A stretch of DNA of 64,000 nucleotides from Hormiphora californensis (lineage: Eukaryota > Ctenophora > Tentaculata > Cydippida > Pleurobrachiidae), in assembly GCA_020137815.1 (NCBI GenBank), contig CM035362.1:5184008-5248007 (forward strand). Reading direction: 5' to 3'. Every line of letters begins with the position of its first letter. Position 1 is the first letter of the stretch. Under the pieces are notes generated by a model. It was not told the origin of the DNA and made no database searches. It saw only the letters and a list, made by a program, of their open reading frames with translations. Below, one piece after another: positions 16,977 to 64,000 of this stretch. A program made the position numbers and the translations under genes.

Positions 16977-18062
16977 ATGGCAAAAAGTAAACCTGACCGA
17001 CCAAGAGCTGGTAGTTCAGAAAGTCCCGCCACGACAGCCGATGGAAAATTTGAAATTCCTCCCCTTCTGAAAACTGAACCAATATACGTGGAAACTCCCT
17101 GTCCAGTATTCAAGATTCAAACAATACCAGAGGTAGATGAGAACGATATTTTATTCAAATGTGATGGATGTGGAAAACAAGGGAGTTGCCTTCTGGAATC
17201 AGGGTATAGACTTGTTAAAACCGCCATTTTGGTAGAAGTTGGAACTCAAACTGGGTGCGATGAAATTACAGTGGATCCTGTAAAGATGGAAATTACTGAT
17301 CCTCTTTACCACGACTCAATTCCTAGCACATCAGCTGCTTTACCACTAATTGGTGAGTTTTGGAATGTCTTTTTTTCATTGTGTTTTTTAGGTAGATATC
17401 CTCAATGTTAAATTCTAAATTATCTTATTTTTTCAGATGATTTGAATACAAGTTTGTGCTCAGATGAAGGAGAATCTGGTGGTGAGGAAGAGGTAAGCAG
17501 CTCTGAAGATGACATGATGTTGGGACTAAAAGAGGAGACACTCGGAGATTATAGTGAAATAGAAGAAGGAGTTCTGCAGAGTTCTTCCCGGATTCCCACC
17601 TCTGATCCAAATATCCCTATTTCCCAGTCACAAATTCTACCTCGACAAACTGACCATGACCAACCGACTACTTCCTATCCTGATTTTTGTCAGACATCTG
17701 CCAGGAATAACGCTGATCCAATAAATAAGCCTCTACTTTCTTTCCTGTATGGGTCTCCATATAATCAATCAGGTCCGGAAGAGTCGTATTCTCCTCAAAC
17801 TGTGAGCAATCGAACCTCGCTGGCAATAGATTCTCCTGAAGAAAGTGGGCCGAACGCTCGTTACCACTGTCAAATTATGCGGTGCTCAGTTGTTACATCA
17901 TCGGAGAAGGACCTGTTCGAGCATGTTAGAATTGCTCACTCAGATAGGAAATACCGTTGCGATTCTTGTCCAAAGGCGTTTATGTATCTAAGTGAGCTTA
18001 CTAAGCACAGCATGATGGTCCATAGTGGAGATAAACCTTTCCAATGTGACGAGTGTGGATGA
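16977..18062 (+). CDS. C2H2 zinc-finger gene, cut by an assembly gap (partial)
   Basis: Exon 16971-17352 (acceptor ending at 16970; first ATG 16977) and exon 17437-18062 join in phase 1 across an 84-bp intron. The N-terminal part is acidic and polar, with a C-x2-C pair (CDGCGKQGSC) and SEDD-rich segments. Two C2H2 fingers follow (C-x4-C-x12-H-x4-H, then CDSCPKAF...H-x4-H), then the linker SGDKPFQ and the start of a third finger, CDECG. An immediate TGA four bases before the N gap truncates the third finger. That stop is suspicious, because a Lys and an aromatic residue are expected there. Likely a DNA-binding transcription factor; targets unknown. Confidence 0.8.
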
Positions 18063-18065
18063 ATT

Positions 18066-18165
18066 NNNNNNNNNNNNNNNNNNNNNNNNNNNNNNNNNNN
18101 NNNNNNNNNNNNNNNNNNNNNNNNNNNNNNNNNNNNNNNNNNNNNNNNNNNNNNNNNNNNNNNNN
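18066..18165. other. Assembly gap (100 N)
   Basis: Exactly 100 N, the usual placeholder for a gap of unknown size. It falls in the third zinc finger of the upstream gene and just before a LINE tail. Confidence 1.
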
Positions 18166-18388
18166 AGTTACCTGAGTCAGTTATCTAGTCTGTTTTTTCT
18201 TACCGATTATGTGGGCCGTTGTTTTTTTTCTTTACCATTTTTTGTGCAATATTAAGGATTAGTCGGCAGGTATATTCAAGTATGTTAACCGTTCAGATCA
18301 TCCTTCAGTGACAGCAACAGTTCTACTGCTCTGTCCCTGTCGGATATGGGCGGAATACAAACATAGTTATTATTATTATTATTATTAT
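18166..18388 (+). mobile_element. LINE 3' tail fragment
   Basis: Ends GGATATGGGCGGAATACAAA followed by (TTA)n, closely matching the end of the LINE at 18490-20060 (GGATATGGGCGGAATATAAG plus (TTA)n). It is a second copy of the same family, cut at its 5' side by the gap. Confidence 0.8.
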
Positions 18389-18413
18389 GAGACTTGAATA
18401 TTAAACGTGGCCA

Positions 18414-18488
18414 CACATTATGAACACATTATGAACACATTATGAACACATTATGAACACATTATGAACACATTATGAACACACATTA
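18414..18488. repeat. ACACATTATGA tandem repeat
   Basis: About six 12-bp units at the 5' border of the LINE fragment. Confidence 0.9.
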
Positions 18489-18489
18489 T

Positions 18490-20060
18490 TATGAACATTT
18501 TCAATATACTGGACATGAGTGCTGCATTCGACACCGTTGACCACACCAAGCTGGTCCAAGTGTTGAATAGTCGGTTTGGAATCTGTGGAGCAGCGCTCAA
18601 TTGGTTCGAGAGCTACCTTGGAAGCAGAAGCTACAGAGTTAACGTTCGAGGAAAACTCTCTGGAATTGTCAAGCTAGTATGTGGTGTCCCACAGGGTTCT
18701 CTGTTGGGACCTGTCTTGTTCCTGCTGTATGTGGAGGAACTCCAAGACCTTGTTGAACAGTATGGGCTGAGGATAAAACTATATGCTGATGACTCACAGT
18801 TATATATGAGTCTGGTTCCTCATGATGATGAAGGATGGCTAGCAGTGAAAGGTAATGCTGAGGATTGTTTGAAGGAGGTGAAGGATTGGATGGTGAAGCA
18901 CTGGCTGAGGTGTAATGAGGCCAAAACGGAGCTATTGTTACTTGGAAAGAGTGGAGCTCTAGAGAAGCTAGCCTATGAACCCTCAATTGTTTTTGGAGGC
19001 ACGGAAATCTTTCCAGTGGATTTTAAAGGAACTACAGGTAAAACCCTTGGCGTCTACCTTGACAGCCAACTCACTATGGAACGACAGGTTAACAGTGTCA
19101 AGAGACAGTGTGGTATGATCCTGAGGAACCTTTGGCAGATCAATCGATGTTTGGACCAGTCTATGAAGATCCTCCTTGTCAAACAGTTAGTTATTTCGAG
19201 GTTGGACTACTGTAACATACTGTATTGTGGACTCCCGAAGAAACACATCAACAGCCTACAGAAAACACTCAACTCTTGTGTTCGGTTCGTCTATGGTCTA
19301 CACGGACATCAAGATGATTATGCTCCCTACCTGAAGGAAATGCATGTCCTTCCTATTGAACAGAGGATTGTGTTCAAGGCATGTCTTACAGCTTATAAGG
19401 TCGTTCATCGAACTGCTCCAGATTATCTAACCGACAAAGTGCCAGCGTGTGAGGGTGTGGATAGCTTGCGTTTTACCAGAGCCAATGCTGTTCCGGATGA
19501 GTTCAGGCTCCAGTACCCGAAACTCTCAAGTGTCAACGCTAATTCTAAATTGAGGAGAAGGCGACCTTCTGTATTTCTACCCAGTCTGTGGAACGAACTT
19601 CCTTTGGACATCAGATCTCTTCTGTCTGTTGATTCCTTCAAGACAAGACTTAAGACCCGACTCTTCATTGAGGCTTATGGCGTAAGTACTTCCTGAAGGC
19701 TTGTATCAGTTTTTTATCTCCAGTGTGTTTGGAACAGTTGTATCGGTTTTTATTTTAAGCATTTTTTGAGGGTTTGAAGCATGAGTGGACAGAGTGTGAA
19801 GCAGTGTGAATTTTGTTTACCAAGGATTCTTTTTGGACAGTTTATCATTATATGTCAGTTATTTTCTTCAGTTTTTTCCCACGATATGTGAGCCGTTGTA
19901 AGTCAGTTATATTCCATTATGGTCTTGATAGAGTAAATTTTTCCCTAGCTTTGTATCCCGCTCTGATTGTCTTTCAGTGGCAGTAGTTATCTCTTGATCT
20001 GTTGCCCCTGGAGGATATGGGCGGAATATAAGCACGTCTATTATTATTATTATTATTATA
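18490..20060 (+). mobile_element. 5'-truncated CR1/L2-like LINE
   Basis: Contains the reverse-transcriptase C-terminal half, a short 3' UTR and a (TTA)n tail at about 20038-20060. Truncation lies within the RT, the common outcome of incomplete target-primed reverse transcription. Confidence 0.88.
18491..19696 (+). pseudogene. LINE reverse transcriptase, N-terminally truncated
   Basis: The 401-residue open frame begins inside the RT domain at LDMSAAFDTVDH, continues through CGVPQGSLLGPVLF and the catalytic YADD (KLYADDSQLYM), and ends with the thumb region and the LINE C-terminal block containing LWNELPLDIR. Motif wording fits the CR1/L2 side of non-LTR elements. The endonuclease domain and the RT N-terminus are missing, so this copy cannot move by itself, although the remaining frame has no stops, indicating a fairly recent insertion. 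Confidence 0.88.
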
Positions 20061-20255
20061 TAACTTCATGTTTTAATGGAACATGTGGCACACCCACAGA
20101 GATAATATTATGTCATGTGTTTCGTGGGACAAATAATGCTTGACACGCCCACCCGGCGTGTCTCACTTCCCCTTTTTCACGTGCTTGTGTAATTCCAAAA
20201 AGGCTTTAAATTTACAGGAAACAGGAAACTAGGAGACTAACTAACAAACTATATT
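20061..20255. other. Spacer, no gene seen
   Basis: No exon of the SDR gene to the right (whose next exon is expected on this side) could be recognised here. Confidence 0.4.
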
Positions 20256-20400
20256 CCAGATGATTCGGTCGGTTCCTGATTTACCGAACCCCAGGAACCG
20301 ACCGAATCAGGAAATACTGGTCCCCGATTGACTGATAACCAGTCACGTGACCTAAATAACGAGTTCTGATTGGTTTTTTACTTGTTTCGGTCGGTTCCTG
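20256..20400. mobile_element. MITE-109 copy with a preceding partial copy
   Basis: Full copy 20292-20400. The 13 bases ATTTACCGAACCC lie on both sides, and the left one is preceded by the 3' end of another copy (TCGGTCGGTTCCTG), so a MITE-plus-13-bp unit was duplicated in tandem. Confidence 0.85.
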
Positions 20401-20547
20401 ATTTACCGAACCCTCACACTCTCACAGAGTGAGCCACGCAAATTCCTCTCATGTCCAGATTTAAAAAGTATCGGCAACACGCATCTCTCACATGATATTA
20501 TGTGGATAACTGCCAGCTTTCAGTGAACAATTCCATCTTATATATAG

Positions 20548-20656
20548 CAGGAACCGACCGAAACAAGTAAACAACCAATCATAACTCGTTATTTAGGTCA
20601 CGTGACTGGTTATCAGCCAATCAGGGACCAGTAGTTCCTGGTTTGGTCGGTTCCTG
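20548..20656. mobile_element. MITE-109 copy, reverse orientation
   Basis: Lies directly downstream of the last visible SDR exon on the minus strand. Confidence 0.85.
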
Positions 20657-20668
20657 GTTAGAACAAAC

Positions 20669-23369
20669 CTCTTCATTTCCCTGGCGCTGGTATCTCTAAA
20701 CTTCTTTCCCGACACAACTCCGGCCACATTAAATAGGTAGGACACCCGGCCAACGTCTTGTAACGTCTGTAAAAGAAGTGTTAGGGATGTTTTGGAAGTT
20801 CGGGATCGTCTTCCCTTCACTAAAGGATGAATGTTCATTCGCTCAAACTGCTGTTTACGAAATGATCTTCTTCTAACGAAGATATTATATAACCGCTCAA
20901 GAGAGCAAGGGATCCCACTTGGTAATGAAATTACCCCTCCGCGAAAGCTCATATATATACATGCAATATATATGCAATATAATGGGGTAACCAGGGATCC
21001 CACGCAGGAATGGCCCTGGCATCTCAGTTATCCCTTAAGGGGTAACTGCTCAATAGAGCAAGGAAGGAGTCAACTGCCAGCTGAGCTGCCAGCTCAATCT
21101 GCAAATAGTTTGAACATTGACGTCACAATGTGATCAGTGACGTCACAATGTGATCAGTGACGTCACAATGTGATCAGTGACGTCACAATGTGATCAGTGA
21201 CGTCACAATGTGATCAGTGACGTCACAATGTGATCAGTGACGTCACAATGTGATCAGTGACGTCACAATGTGATCAGTGACGTCACAATGTGATCAGTGA
21301 CACACAATGTGATCAGTGACGTCACAATGTGATCAGTGAGGTCACAATGTGATCAGTGACGTCACAATGTGATCAGTGAGGTCACAATGTGATCAGTGAC
21401 GTCACAATGTGATCAGTGACGTCACAATGTGTGTATCACCACATGATCCTGTGTTACATTACCTTTTCATGTAGTTTAGTGACTTCATCATAATCTGAAA
21501 TATCACATCTGTAACCGTGCGCCCGACCTCCAGCTGTTATGATATCTTTCACTGTGTGGGGGTGGGTGTTAGGCAAGGGAGTGGGTGTTGGTGGGTGTTA
21601 GGCAAGGGAGTGGGGGTGTCAGGACTCAGGGGTGCAGTGTGAGGGTGGTAGAGGAGGGGGGTGTGTCAGTGGGGGATGGAGAGGTTTTCAGGGATCGGGA
21701 GTGTCATGTGAAACGGTGAACTCTATTAGTGAACTGAGACAATTGGTCAACTGGGAGAATTGGTAAGAGTAAAAGATTGAGAGAATTGTGTGACCAACCC
21801 CCCTAACATATATCTGTCTGGCCTCCCTAACATACCTGTCTGGCCACCCTAGCATACCTGTCTGGCCTCCCTAACATACCTGTCTGGCCTCCCTAACATA
21901 CCTGTCTGGCTACCCTAACATATCTGTCTGACCGCCCTAACATACCTGTCTGTTCGTTTGCTTCCCCATTGATATCGACACACACAATGATATTACCCAT
22001 AGCAGCCATCTTAAGCGCCAGATCTCGTCCTATTCCACTGCCTGTGTGAAGGATTTTTTTTTTAAATTTATTTTTTTTAATTGGAGTTATTCTGCAGCTG
22101 TGTGTGATGGATTGTTATGTTCTAACACTCCCTTTACACTTGTGTTTCGGGGGCGGGGCGCAGCATCTCTTTTTGGGGAGAGAGGACAGCGCAGGAGGGA
22201 GAGAAGAAGAGGGGATATCATGCCCAAGATGGATTGTTGGTAATGAAATTACCCCTCGTGCTAGTAAGGCACGTTTTAGCGTGCCCGCAAGTTAGGGGTA
22301 ATTTTGTTACCAAGATGGATTGGATTCTGCCTGTGTGATGGATTTGAATTATTCAATTATATCATGCATTATGCAACCCTCGTAATTATCTGCAAACTTG
22401 TTTTTCTGTAACTCAATTTTCACTCCATATATTTTATTCATGTAAGGCGGGAATATTATGTCACTAAAGTACTGCAGTTCATGTATACCAGGCATTGACC
22501 CCTTAGTCCTTGAATATATGCATGTGTTGAAGCAGGAACCGACCGAATCAGGAAATACTGGTCCCTGATTGGCTGATGACCAGTCACGTGACCTAAATAC
22601 TGAGTTCTTATTGGTTGTTTACTTGTTTCGGTCGGTTCCTGTGTTGAAGGTACAGAAAATGGGAAGGGTGGAGAGATAGGCCCAGATAAGAAATAAACTT
22701 GTATTATATATTCACCCCTTTGTTATCTTGATTGCATTTTCTCTTCTTAAGAAGAATATATCGCACGATTCGTTAAATCACCTCACAGCACTTTAAAGTG
22801 CAAGCTTACGAGCAATAAGGTCACGCCGCAAGCCTAACATGCACGGAAGGGAAGTCGAACTGCCAGTTCACAAGGTGAAGAAAAAGAGCGGGAAATAGCA
22901 TATAATGCTTGTGATGTCCTAACCCTCCGGAGCGCACGGAAGAGGGTCGTAATCAATGCATGAATAATAACCAGCCACACAGTTGACACTTAACCAAGAA
23001 GGCAATGTATCGATAATTTATCTACTCAGGTTTTGAGTTCGACTAGAGCCAGGGGATGTAAAATGTAGCTCTAATGATACACAAGTTGCTAAATCAGCTA
23101 GCAATATATTACCTGTTCCAGTGATGAGAATAGTCTCATTACAAATCTCCTTGCTTCTCCTGCTCACGAACAAATACATGAACTCCCAGAAGAACTCGTA
23201 AAATCCAACCTGGTAACAAATAGAGAATTAAAGCCACTACAGGCATATATAAGTAATCGCAGAATGTGAATCAGTTTCGTGACAGAGACTGTGAAGAAAG
23301 GTGACACATCTCACTATATCGGAGAAAGAGACCAGAACAAGTTTTTACCTTGTAAAGGAACGTAGACAT
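20669..23369 (-). CDS. Short-chain dehydrogenase/reductase, SDR16C/RDH10-like, catalytic exons missing
   Basis: Minus-strand exons: 23369-23349 (ATG at 23369; 5' UTR to 23416), 23209-23113, 22041-21946, 21551-21463 and 20766-20669. They join in frame. The N-terminus is a membrane-anchor-like helix (FYEFFWEFMYLFVSRR), then the NAD(P)-binding TILITGTGSGIGRDLAL, then CVDINGEANEQ and CDISDYDEV. The fifth exon has YLFNVAGVVSGKKF, where the usual NNAG is NVAG. This fits retinol/hydroxysteroid dehydrogenases of the SDR16C group (RDH10, HSD17B11). The exons with the catalytic Ser and YxxxK are not found further left, where MITEs, a LINE and the N gap occur. The gene is either truncated or continues in unsequenced DNA. 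Confidence 0.8.
20919..20993. mobile_element. MITE-GGTAA family copy
   Basis: Inverted ends TTGGTAATGAAATTACCCC / GGGGTAACCA, flanked on both sides by GGGATCCCAC, a 9-10-bp target duplication. Confidence 0.7.
21118..21430. repeat. 20-bp minisatellite with a CRE palindrome in each unit
   Basis: About 16 units of TGACGTCACAATGTGATCAG, nearly identical. TGACGTCA is the cAMP-response-element palindrome and TGATCA is a second palindrome. It lies in an SDR-gene intron. Confidence 0.95.
21558..21700. repeat. G-rich imperfect tandem repeat
   Basis: GGGTGTTAGGCAAGGGAGTG repeated, beside SDR exon 4. Confidence 0.8.
21790..21945. repeat. 22-bp minisatellite (CCTGTCTGGCCTCCCTAACATA)
   Basis: About seven units abutting the donor of SDR exon 3. 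The unit contains the same ACATACCTGTCTG as the exon border, so it may have arisen from that splice site. Confidence 0.85.
22237..22313. mobile_element. MITE-GGTAA family copy
   Basis: TTGGTAATGAAATTACCCCT and its inverse, flanked by the 9-bp direct repeat GATGGATTG. The target-duplication length suggests a Mutator-like origin. Confidence 0.8.
22533..22641. mobile_element. MITE-109, reference copy with 8-bp target duplication
   Basis: This family is about 109 bp long with inverted ends CAGGAACCGACCGA / TCGGTCGGTTCCTG and a central GTCACGTGAC palindrome. This copy is flanked by TGTTGAAG on both sides. CAG-ended inverted repeats plus 8-bp target duplications point to mobilisation by a hAT-type transposase. 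It encodes nothing; frames through it give only short spurious peptides such as DWLITSHVT. Confidence 0.92.
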
Positions 23370-23416
23370 CCTTCAGAAAGGTGAAACACGCTGCTATGAA
23401 ACTTTTAATACACATC

Positions 23417-24535
23417 CTGCAAGGAAGGTTACTATTTCGTTATACAATCTGAGAATGACACAACGTTGTAAAATGCATTGAAAGTTGACTTGTTCGCAAT
23501 GTCAGCACTATGGTTGGAAACTTGCCGTTACCGCTGTACCTGGAACCTAAAACTCCTCAATCAACGTAACATTTAATATGTTAAAAAGGGAAATAGAGTA
23601 ACTATTAAACTCAACACTGACTAACTGGGCTCGATCGACTATCGGTAATCGGTTAGCAAAAATATGCAAAGATGTAAAAAAACAAAAATTACTAGGCCTC
23701 TGGCCTGAAAGGGAACTTAGCACCTCAGTTCAAGAACCGTCAGGAGAAACATAACTGACAAAGCTTAGATTCAGTCCCCAGACCTGAGTACGGGTTGGCG
23801 ATTTTTGGCCAACATGGAACAATCTGTTTTCATGCGATTACATTTTAAAAGCAGTTCACGCTTCCCCTCAAGTCTCAAAGTTACTCAGGGTTGGCGCGGA
23901 GGCCTGGGCATCCGGCCCAGGTTCTAGCAATTAGGCATTTGGTGTCCGGGGCCAGGGTTGATTATCCCGGTCAGGCCTCAGGGGGTGTGAGCAGTTGGGG
24001 TGAAACCCAGGGACCATCCACAGGGGGTTAGGGGGAGGAAGCAAGGAACGTTAACTGGAAGAACACAGGCGGATAAGTTGGCAAAGTGCAAACGTTGCTG
24101 GCCCCCAGCGTGGGATAAGGCAGCGCTTTTCAAGCGGATAAGTTTTAATACTTTTTGTTTGGCAAACGTTGCTGGCCCCCGATAGGATAAGGCAGCGCTT
24201 TGGCAAACGTTGCTGGCCCCCGCCCCCCGGGATAAGGCAGCGCTTTTCAAACTTTTTGGGGTTTGGTTTTGTTCGGAAAACGTTAAAATCTGGGTGCCTT
24301 TCATTGCTAACAATTCGTAGTTTTAGCGCGCGCGACGGGTTAGGGCTATCCGTTAGGGTCTGGTTAGGGTTTGGTTTGGGGTTATCGGTTAGGGCTATCG
24401 ATTCTCTATCAGTTACCGTTTAGTTTACTCAAATTGGCCATGTGGTTGCGTGGCTATAGCCGTTTGAAAAAAGTCGGTCTAAGTGTACTCTTTTGGTAGC
24501 GCGCACCTGTAAACACGCTGCAAGGCACCCAGATT
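23417..24535. other. Intergenic stretch with a tandem repeat, no gene
   Basis: About 24080-24245 has three to four imperfect units of GCAAACGTTGCTGGCCCCC...GATAAGGCAGCGCTTT. Scattered TTAGGG-like words occur at 24335-24420. No coding frame is convincing. Confidence 0.6.
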
Positions 24536-24540
24536 AAAGT

Positions 24541-25409
24541 CCATTTTTATTCAACTGTTCACCCCTCAACTCGTGTTGGTAACGAAGTTACCCCTCCCTT
24601 GCCGGCGCGGCGTGCGAAGCACGCCAAACGAAGGCCGCGAAGCGGCCTGAGTAGGGGTAACAAACCCGCTTTGATTCACTTCAAAAATTAATAGCTCCTC
24701 AACCACTCAATGAAAATGCACCAAATTTTGGTATTCCCCACCAAATTGTCTGAAAATTATAATTCTGTACTCATATTTAAAAAATTATCCCCGGAACCTT
24801 GGTTTTGAAATCAGTTTTAGGTGTTAATGATGAAAAAAATTTTTGAAAAAGTAGGTCAGGTATGCTTAACATCATATCAAAGATCGTGGCAAAGTTTGAA
24901 GTTTCTATCTTGAAAGGTCTGGCCATCAAAATTAAAAAGGTCTTGAAGTTGAACCATTTGTACAAAACATGTTGTAACTCAGCTTCTACTTTGCCAAATT
25001 AAACCTGGTTTGAAACACTGAACTGCTAATCTATCCCTCCGAATACGGACGAAGTTTGAAACCGCCAGCTCTATTGGCCGCTCTGCAATACTTGTTTGTG
25101 TCAAAGAAATCAGGAAAGTAACGAGATTTGGTCTCGGTGTGGCCCTGTGCGCGGCTCAAACCCCTTAGCTAGAACTATGTAGTGTAGACTACAACTTTTC
25201 AGTGCTCAGTATAACGTTTTGGGCGCGTTGTGAAAATAGGGGAAGCCCTTCTGATACCTCTAAACAGAGTGTGAGGTGTCTTCGATACCAACAACTCGTG
25301 CGCGTACGATATTTTAATTTACGCTGCGCGCGCTACACGTTAACATGTGATAAACGCGCAAAACAATTCCGCGCACGACTTTGGGGGGTGAACAGTTGAA
25401 AAAAAATGG
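24541..25409. mobile_element. MITE-GTTCACCC family, long copy or nested pair
   Basis: Bounded by CCATTTTTATTCAACTGTTC and the inverse GAACAGTTGAAAAAAAATGG. Holds a MITE-GGTAA copy (24576-24663). The 3' end shares the GCGCGCTACACGTTAACATG block with the copies at 25663 and 25846. Confidence 0.6.
24576..24663. mobile_element. MITE-GGTAA family copy, nested
   Basis: TTGGTAACGAAGTTACCCCT at the left and AGGGGTAAC at the right, with a GC-rich centre holding GAAGCACGCC/GGCCGCGAAGCGGCC palindromes. Target duplication not clear. Confidence 0.55.
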
Positions 25410-25662
25410 AGTATATGCACTCAGCACTGTGTCAGTCAAGACAAATGTGAAAAATCAAAATTGTTTTACAAATTTTGAAAATTTTGAAATTTAAAAAAAT
25501 CGCATGTTCTCCTGATCTTCGTAAAATGCGCTTTTGGGTTATGTAACGCGCCTTTATGTCTTAGTATGCGCTGCAGGCCCGCTTGCGCGCGTTTTACTTG
25601 GCTTTTTGGATTTTTTTCAGCGGAACGCGAACAAAACGGGCGCGATTATATATTTTTTTACT

Positions 25663-25806
25663 CCATTTTTTTTCAACTGTTCACCCCCCAAAGTCGTGCG
25701 CGGAATTGTTTTGCGCGTCTATTACATGTTAACGTGTAGCGCGCGCCACAAAAATTCTAAATTTCACTGAAATTTCGATTTTGGGTGAACAGTTGAAAAA
25801 AAATGG
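25663..25806. mobile_element. MITE-GTTCACCC family copy
   Basis: About 144 bp. Ends CCATTTTTTTTCAACTGTTC and its inverse, with an internal ACATGTTAACGTGTAGCGCG. Confidence 0.75.
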
Positions 25807-25845
25807 ACTTTACTCTGTAGGTCCATTAAGCAAGGGACCTGTAAA

Positions 25846-25978
25846 GTCTTTTTTTTGAACTATTCACCCAAAAGCTGAAATTGAGAATTTTTGTGGCACG
25901 CGCTACACGTTAACATGTGATAAACACGCAAAACAATTCCGTGCACGACTTTGGGGGGTGAACAGTTGAAAAAAATGG
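25846..25978. mobile_element. MITE-GTTCACCC family copy, opposite orientation
   Basis: Internal sequence is the inverse of the 25663 copy. Together they could form a hairpin of roughly 130-bp arms. Confidence 0.7.
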
Positions 25979-26210
25979 CGTATAGAGCTTGTCAAGAACA
26001 GTACTAAACAATCTAAACTAAAAATGTTTAGGGCAATTTACCCCTGAACCACCCTGAGCTGACCAAGCTACTGGGTTTAGGGTTAAACGCCTAATCCTTC
26101 TCCCTTCCCTGCCTTGTTACTGAGACTGTTTGAAAACATTTCAAATCTACAAAAACTAGTTAGTAGGTTGTAACAATCGAATCTTCTACAGGATATGTCC
26201 TCCGCCTGAG

Positions 26211-63239
<37,029 letters not shown>

Positions 63240-63469
63240 AAGAATGGTGTAAATCAAAATGGGAATTAACCCGAGAGACAGTTTACCACTTTGACTGAGA
63301 AAAACATGTGAATTGTGAGCAACGCCACAGTTTGGACATTATCTAACATCTCCGTCCCAATTCATTTTATATTATGGATATATTATGGATATTATCATTT
63401 ATCATGAGATACATGACTCGGCCCAGTAATATTATATAGTATACAGAGAGGGAAATGTTAATAGTTGTT

Positions 63470-63475
63470 AATAAA
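63470..63475 (+). promoter_or_regulatory. Polyadenylation signal (AATAAA) of MYO10
   Basis: First AATAAA after the stop, giving a 3' UTR of about 250 bases. Confidence 0.65.
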
Positions 63476-64000
63476 ACTTATGCTAGGGCCTTTCAGCTGT
63501 GTTTCCTGTGTTGAGAAAGGGGTCCATTATATGATTATGAAGCACAAGGATTTTTGGAACGAGCTTTTCGATTCTCATTATTATCCTAGTCGGGATTGTG
63601 ATCTTTCAAGCTAGTAATCGCAGTTTTGAGTTTATGTTTATCCTTTTAAAATTCCTATAAAGTTATTTTCTAAACACACAGACTAATCAAACATTTATTA
63701 ACATACAGTCATGATCTGAGTCATCCAATAGTAATATAGTAAGTAATATGTACCCCCCATTACTAACTTTAATCCGTCTGATTGTGCGTGTCCGTGGGAT
63801 TTTCACAGATTTTTTATGTGGCATTATGATTATTATTTGCAAAGTTATTATCGTTTGATACTGTTATTTCTACACCATTTACAACTATAAATTTACATAC
63901 ATATCTTTCTCTTTTTATAGATTCCTTTGTCTCTTGGAAGACTCGGGATTCCAATAGCCAATGCGTGGAGTATTGTTGTCATAATCATAATGTAATTGTA
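63476..64000. other. Downstream AT-rich sequence, no gene seen
   Basis: No open frame with coding character and no repeat family recognised. Confidence 0.5.

Noticed and set aside
18669-18986. Minus-strand frame over the LINE
   Set aside because: Shadow of the reverse-transcriptase frame.
21118-21430. CRISPR-like regular repeat array
   Set aside because: Direct 20-bp tandem repeat without spacers in a eukaryotic intron; a minisatellite.

Overview
The window is animal nuclear DNA. It has spliceosomal introns with GT-AG borders, a metazoan-type myosin X gene, an LDLa-domain GPCR, an SDR16C-type dehydrogenase, and very dense non-autonomous DNA transposons and microsatellites. A non-bilaterian or other marine invertebrate would fit, but the sequence alone does not name the species. 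One 100-N assembly gap lies at 18066-18165.

Layout. (1) 1 to about 9030: most of a Polinton/Maverick (adintovirus-like) element. From left to right it holds the 3' exons of a protein-primed DNA polymerase, a rightward block of small accessory genes (a signal-peptide/TM protein broken by a 136-bp hairpin, and an MGxC/PPxY protein), then a leftward virion block (adenain-like protease, double-jelly-roll major capsid protein, core-like protein, penton-like minor capsid, two small basic proteins, packaging ATPase, chromodomain integrase) and one rightward gene at the right edge. Nearly every gene or gene block has its own TATA box. (2) 9.6-16 kb: a small three-exon gene and, probably connected to it, an intact multi-exon hAT-transposase-like gene, with a minus-strand Ser/Pro-rich gene fragment between them. 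(3) 16-24 kb: a composite DNA transposon, a C2H2 zinc-finger gene cut by the gap, a 5'-truncated CR1/L2-like LINE, and a minus-strand SDR16C/RDH10-like gene lacking its catalytic exons. (4) 24-26 kb: repeat-rich spacer. (5) 26.2-63.2 kb: a complete myosin X gene. I traced 46 exons whose coding length (5,532 nt) is an exact multiple of three: motor, 3 IQ, helical region, PH domains, MyTH4 and FERM.

The large introns of myosin X carry most of the other features. Intron 9 holds a whole minus-strand LDLa-GPCR gene whose reading frame is split by a TTAA-flanked 1.3-kb palindrome. Intron 28 holds a tRNA-Arg(ACG) gene and an unidentified minus-strand exon. Intron 37 holds a minisatellite grown from the splice donor, a 1.3-kb fold-back element, and a nested transposon. 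Intron 43 holds about 1 kb of (CAGT)n.

One MITE family of about 109 bp (ends CAGGAACCGACC, 8-bp target duplications, internal GTCACGTGAC palindrome) is present in about 16 full or partial copies, mostly in introns and often next to splice sites. The best candidates for something undescribed are the membrane-associated gene pair in the Polinton, the TTAA palindrome splitting the GPCR, the MITE that duplicated a splice donor, and the minisatellite that amplified a splice donor. A noisy duplicated exon near 52 kb looks like an assembly artefact and should be checked before it is interpreted.
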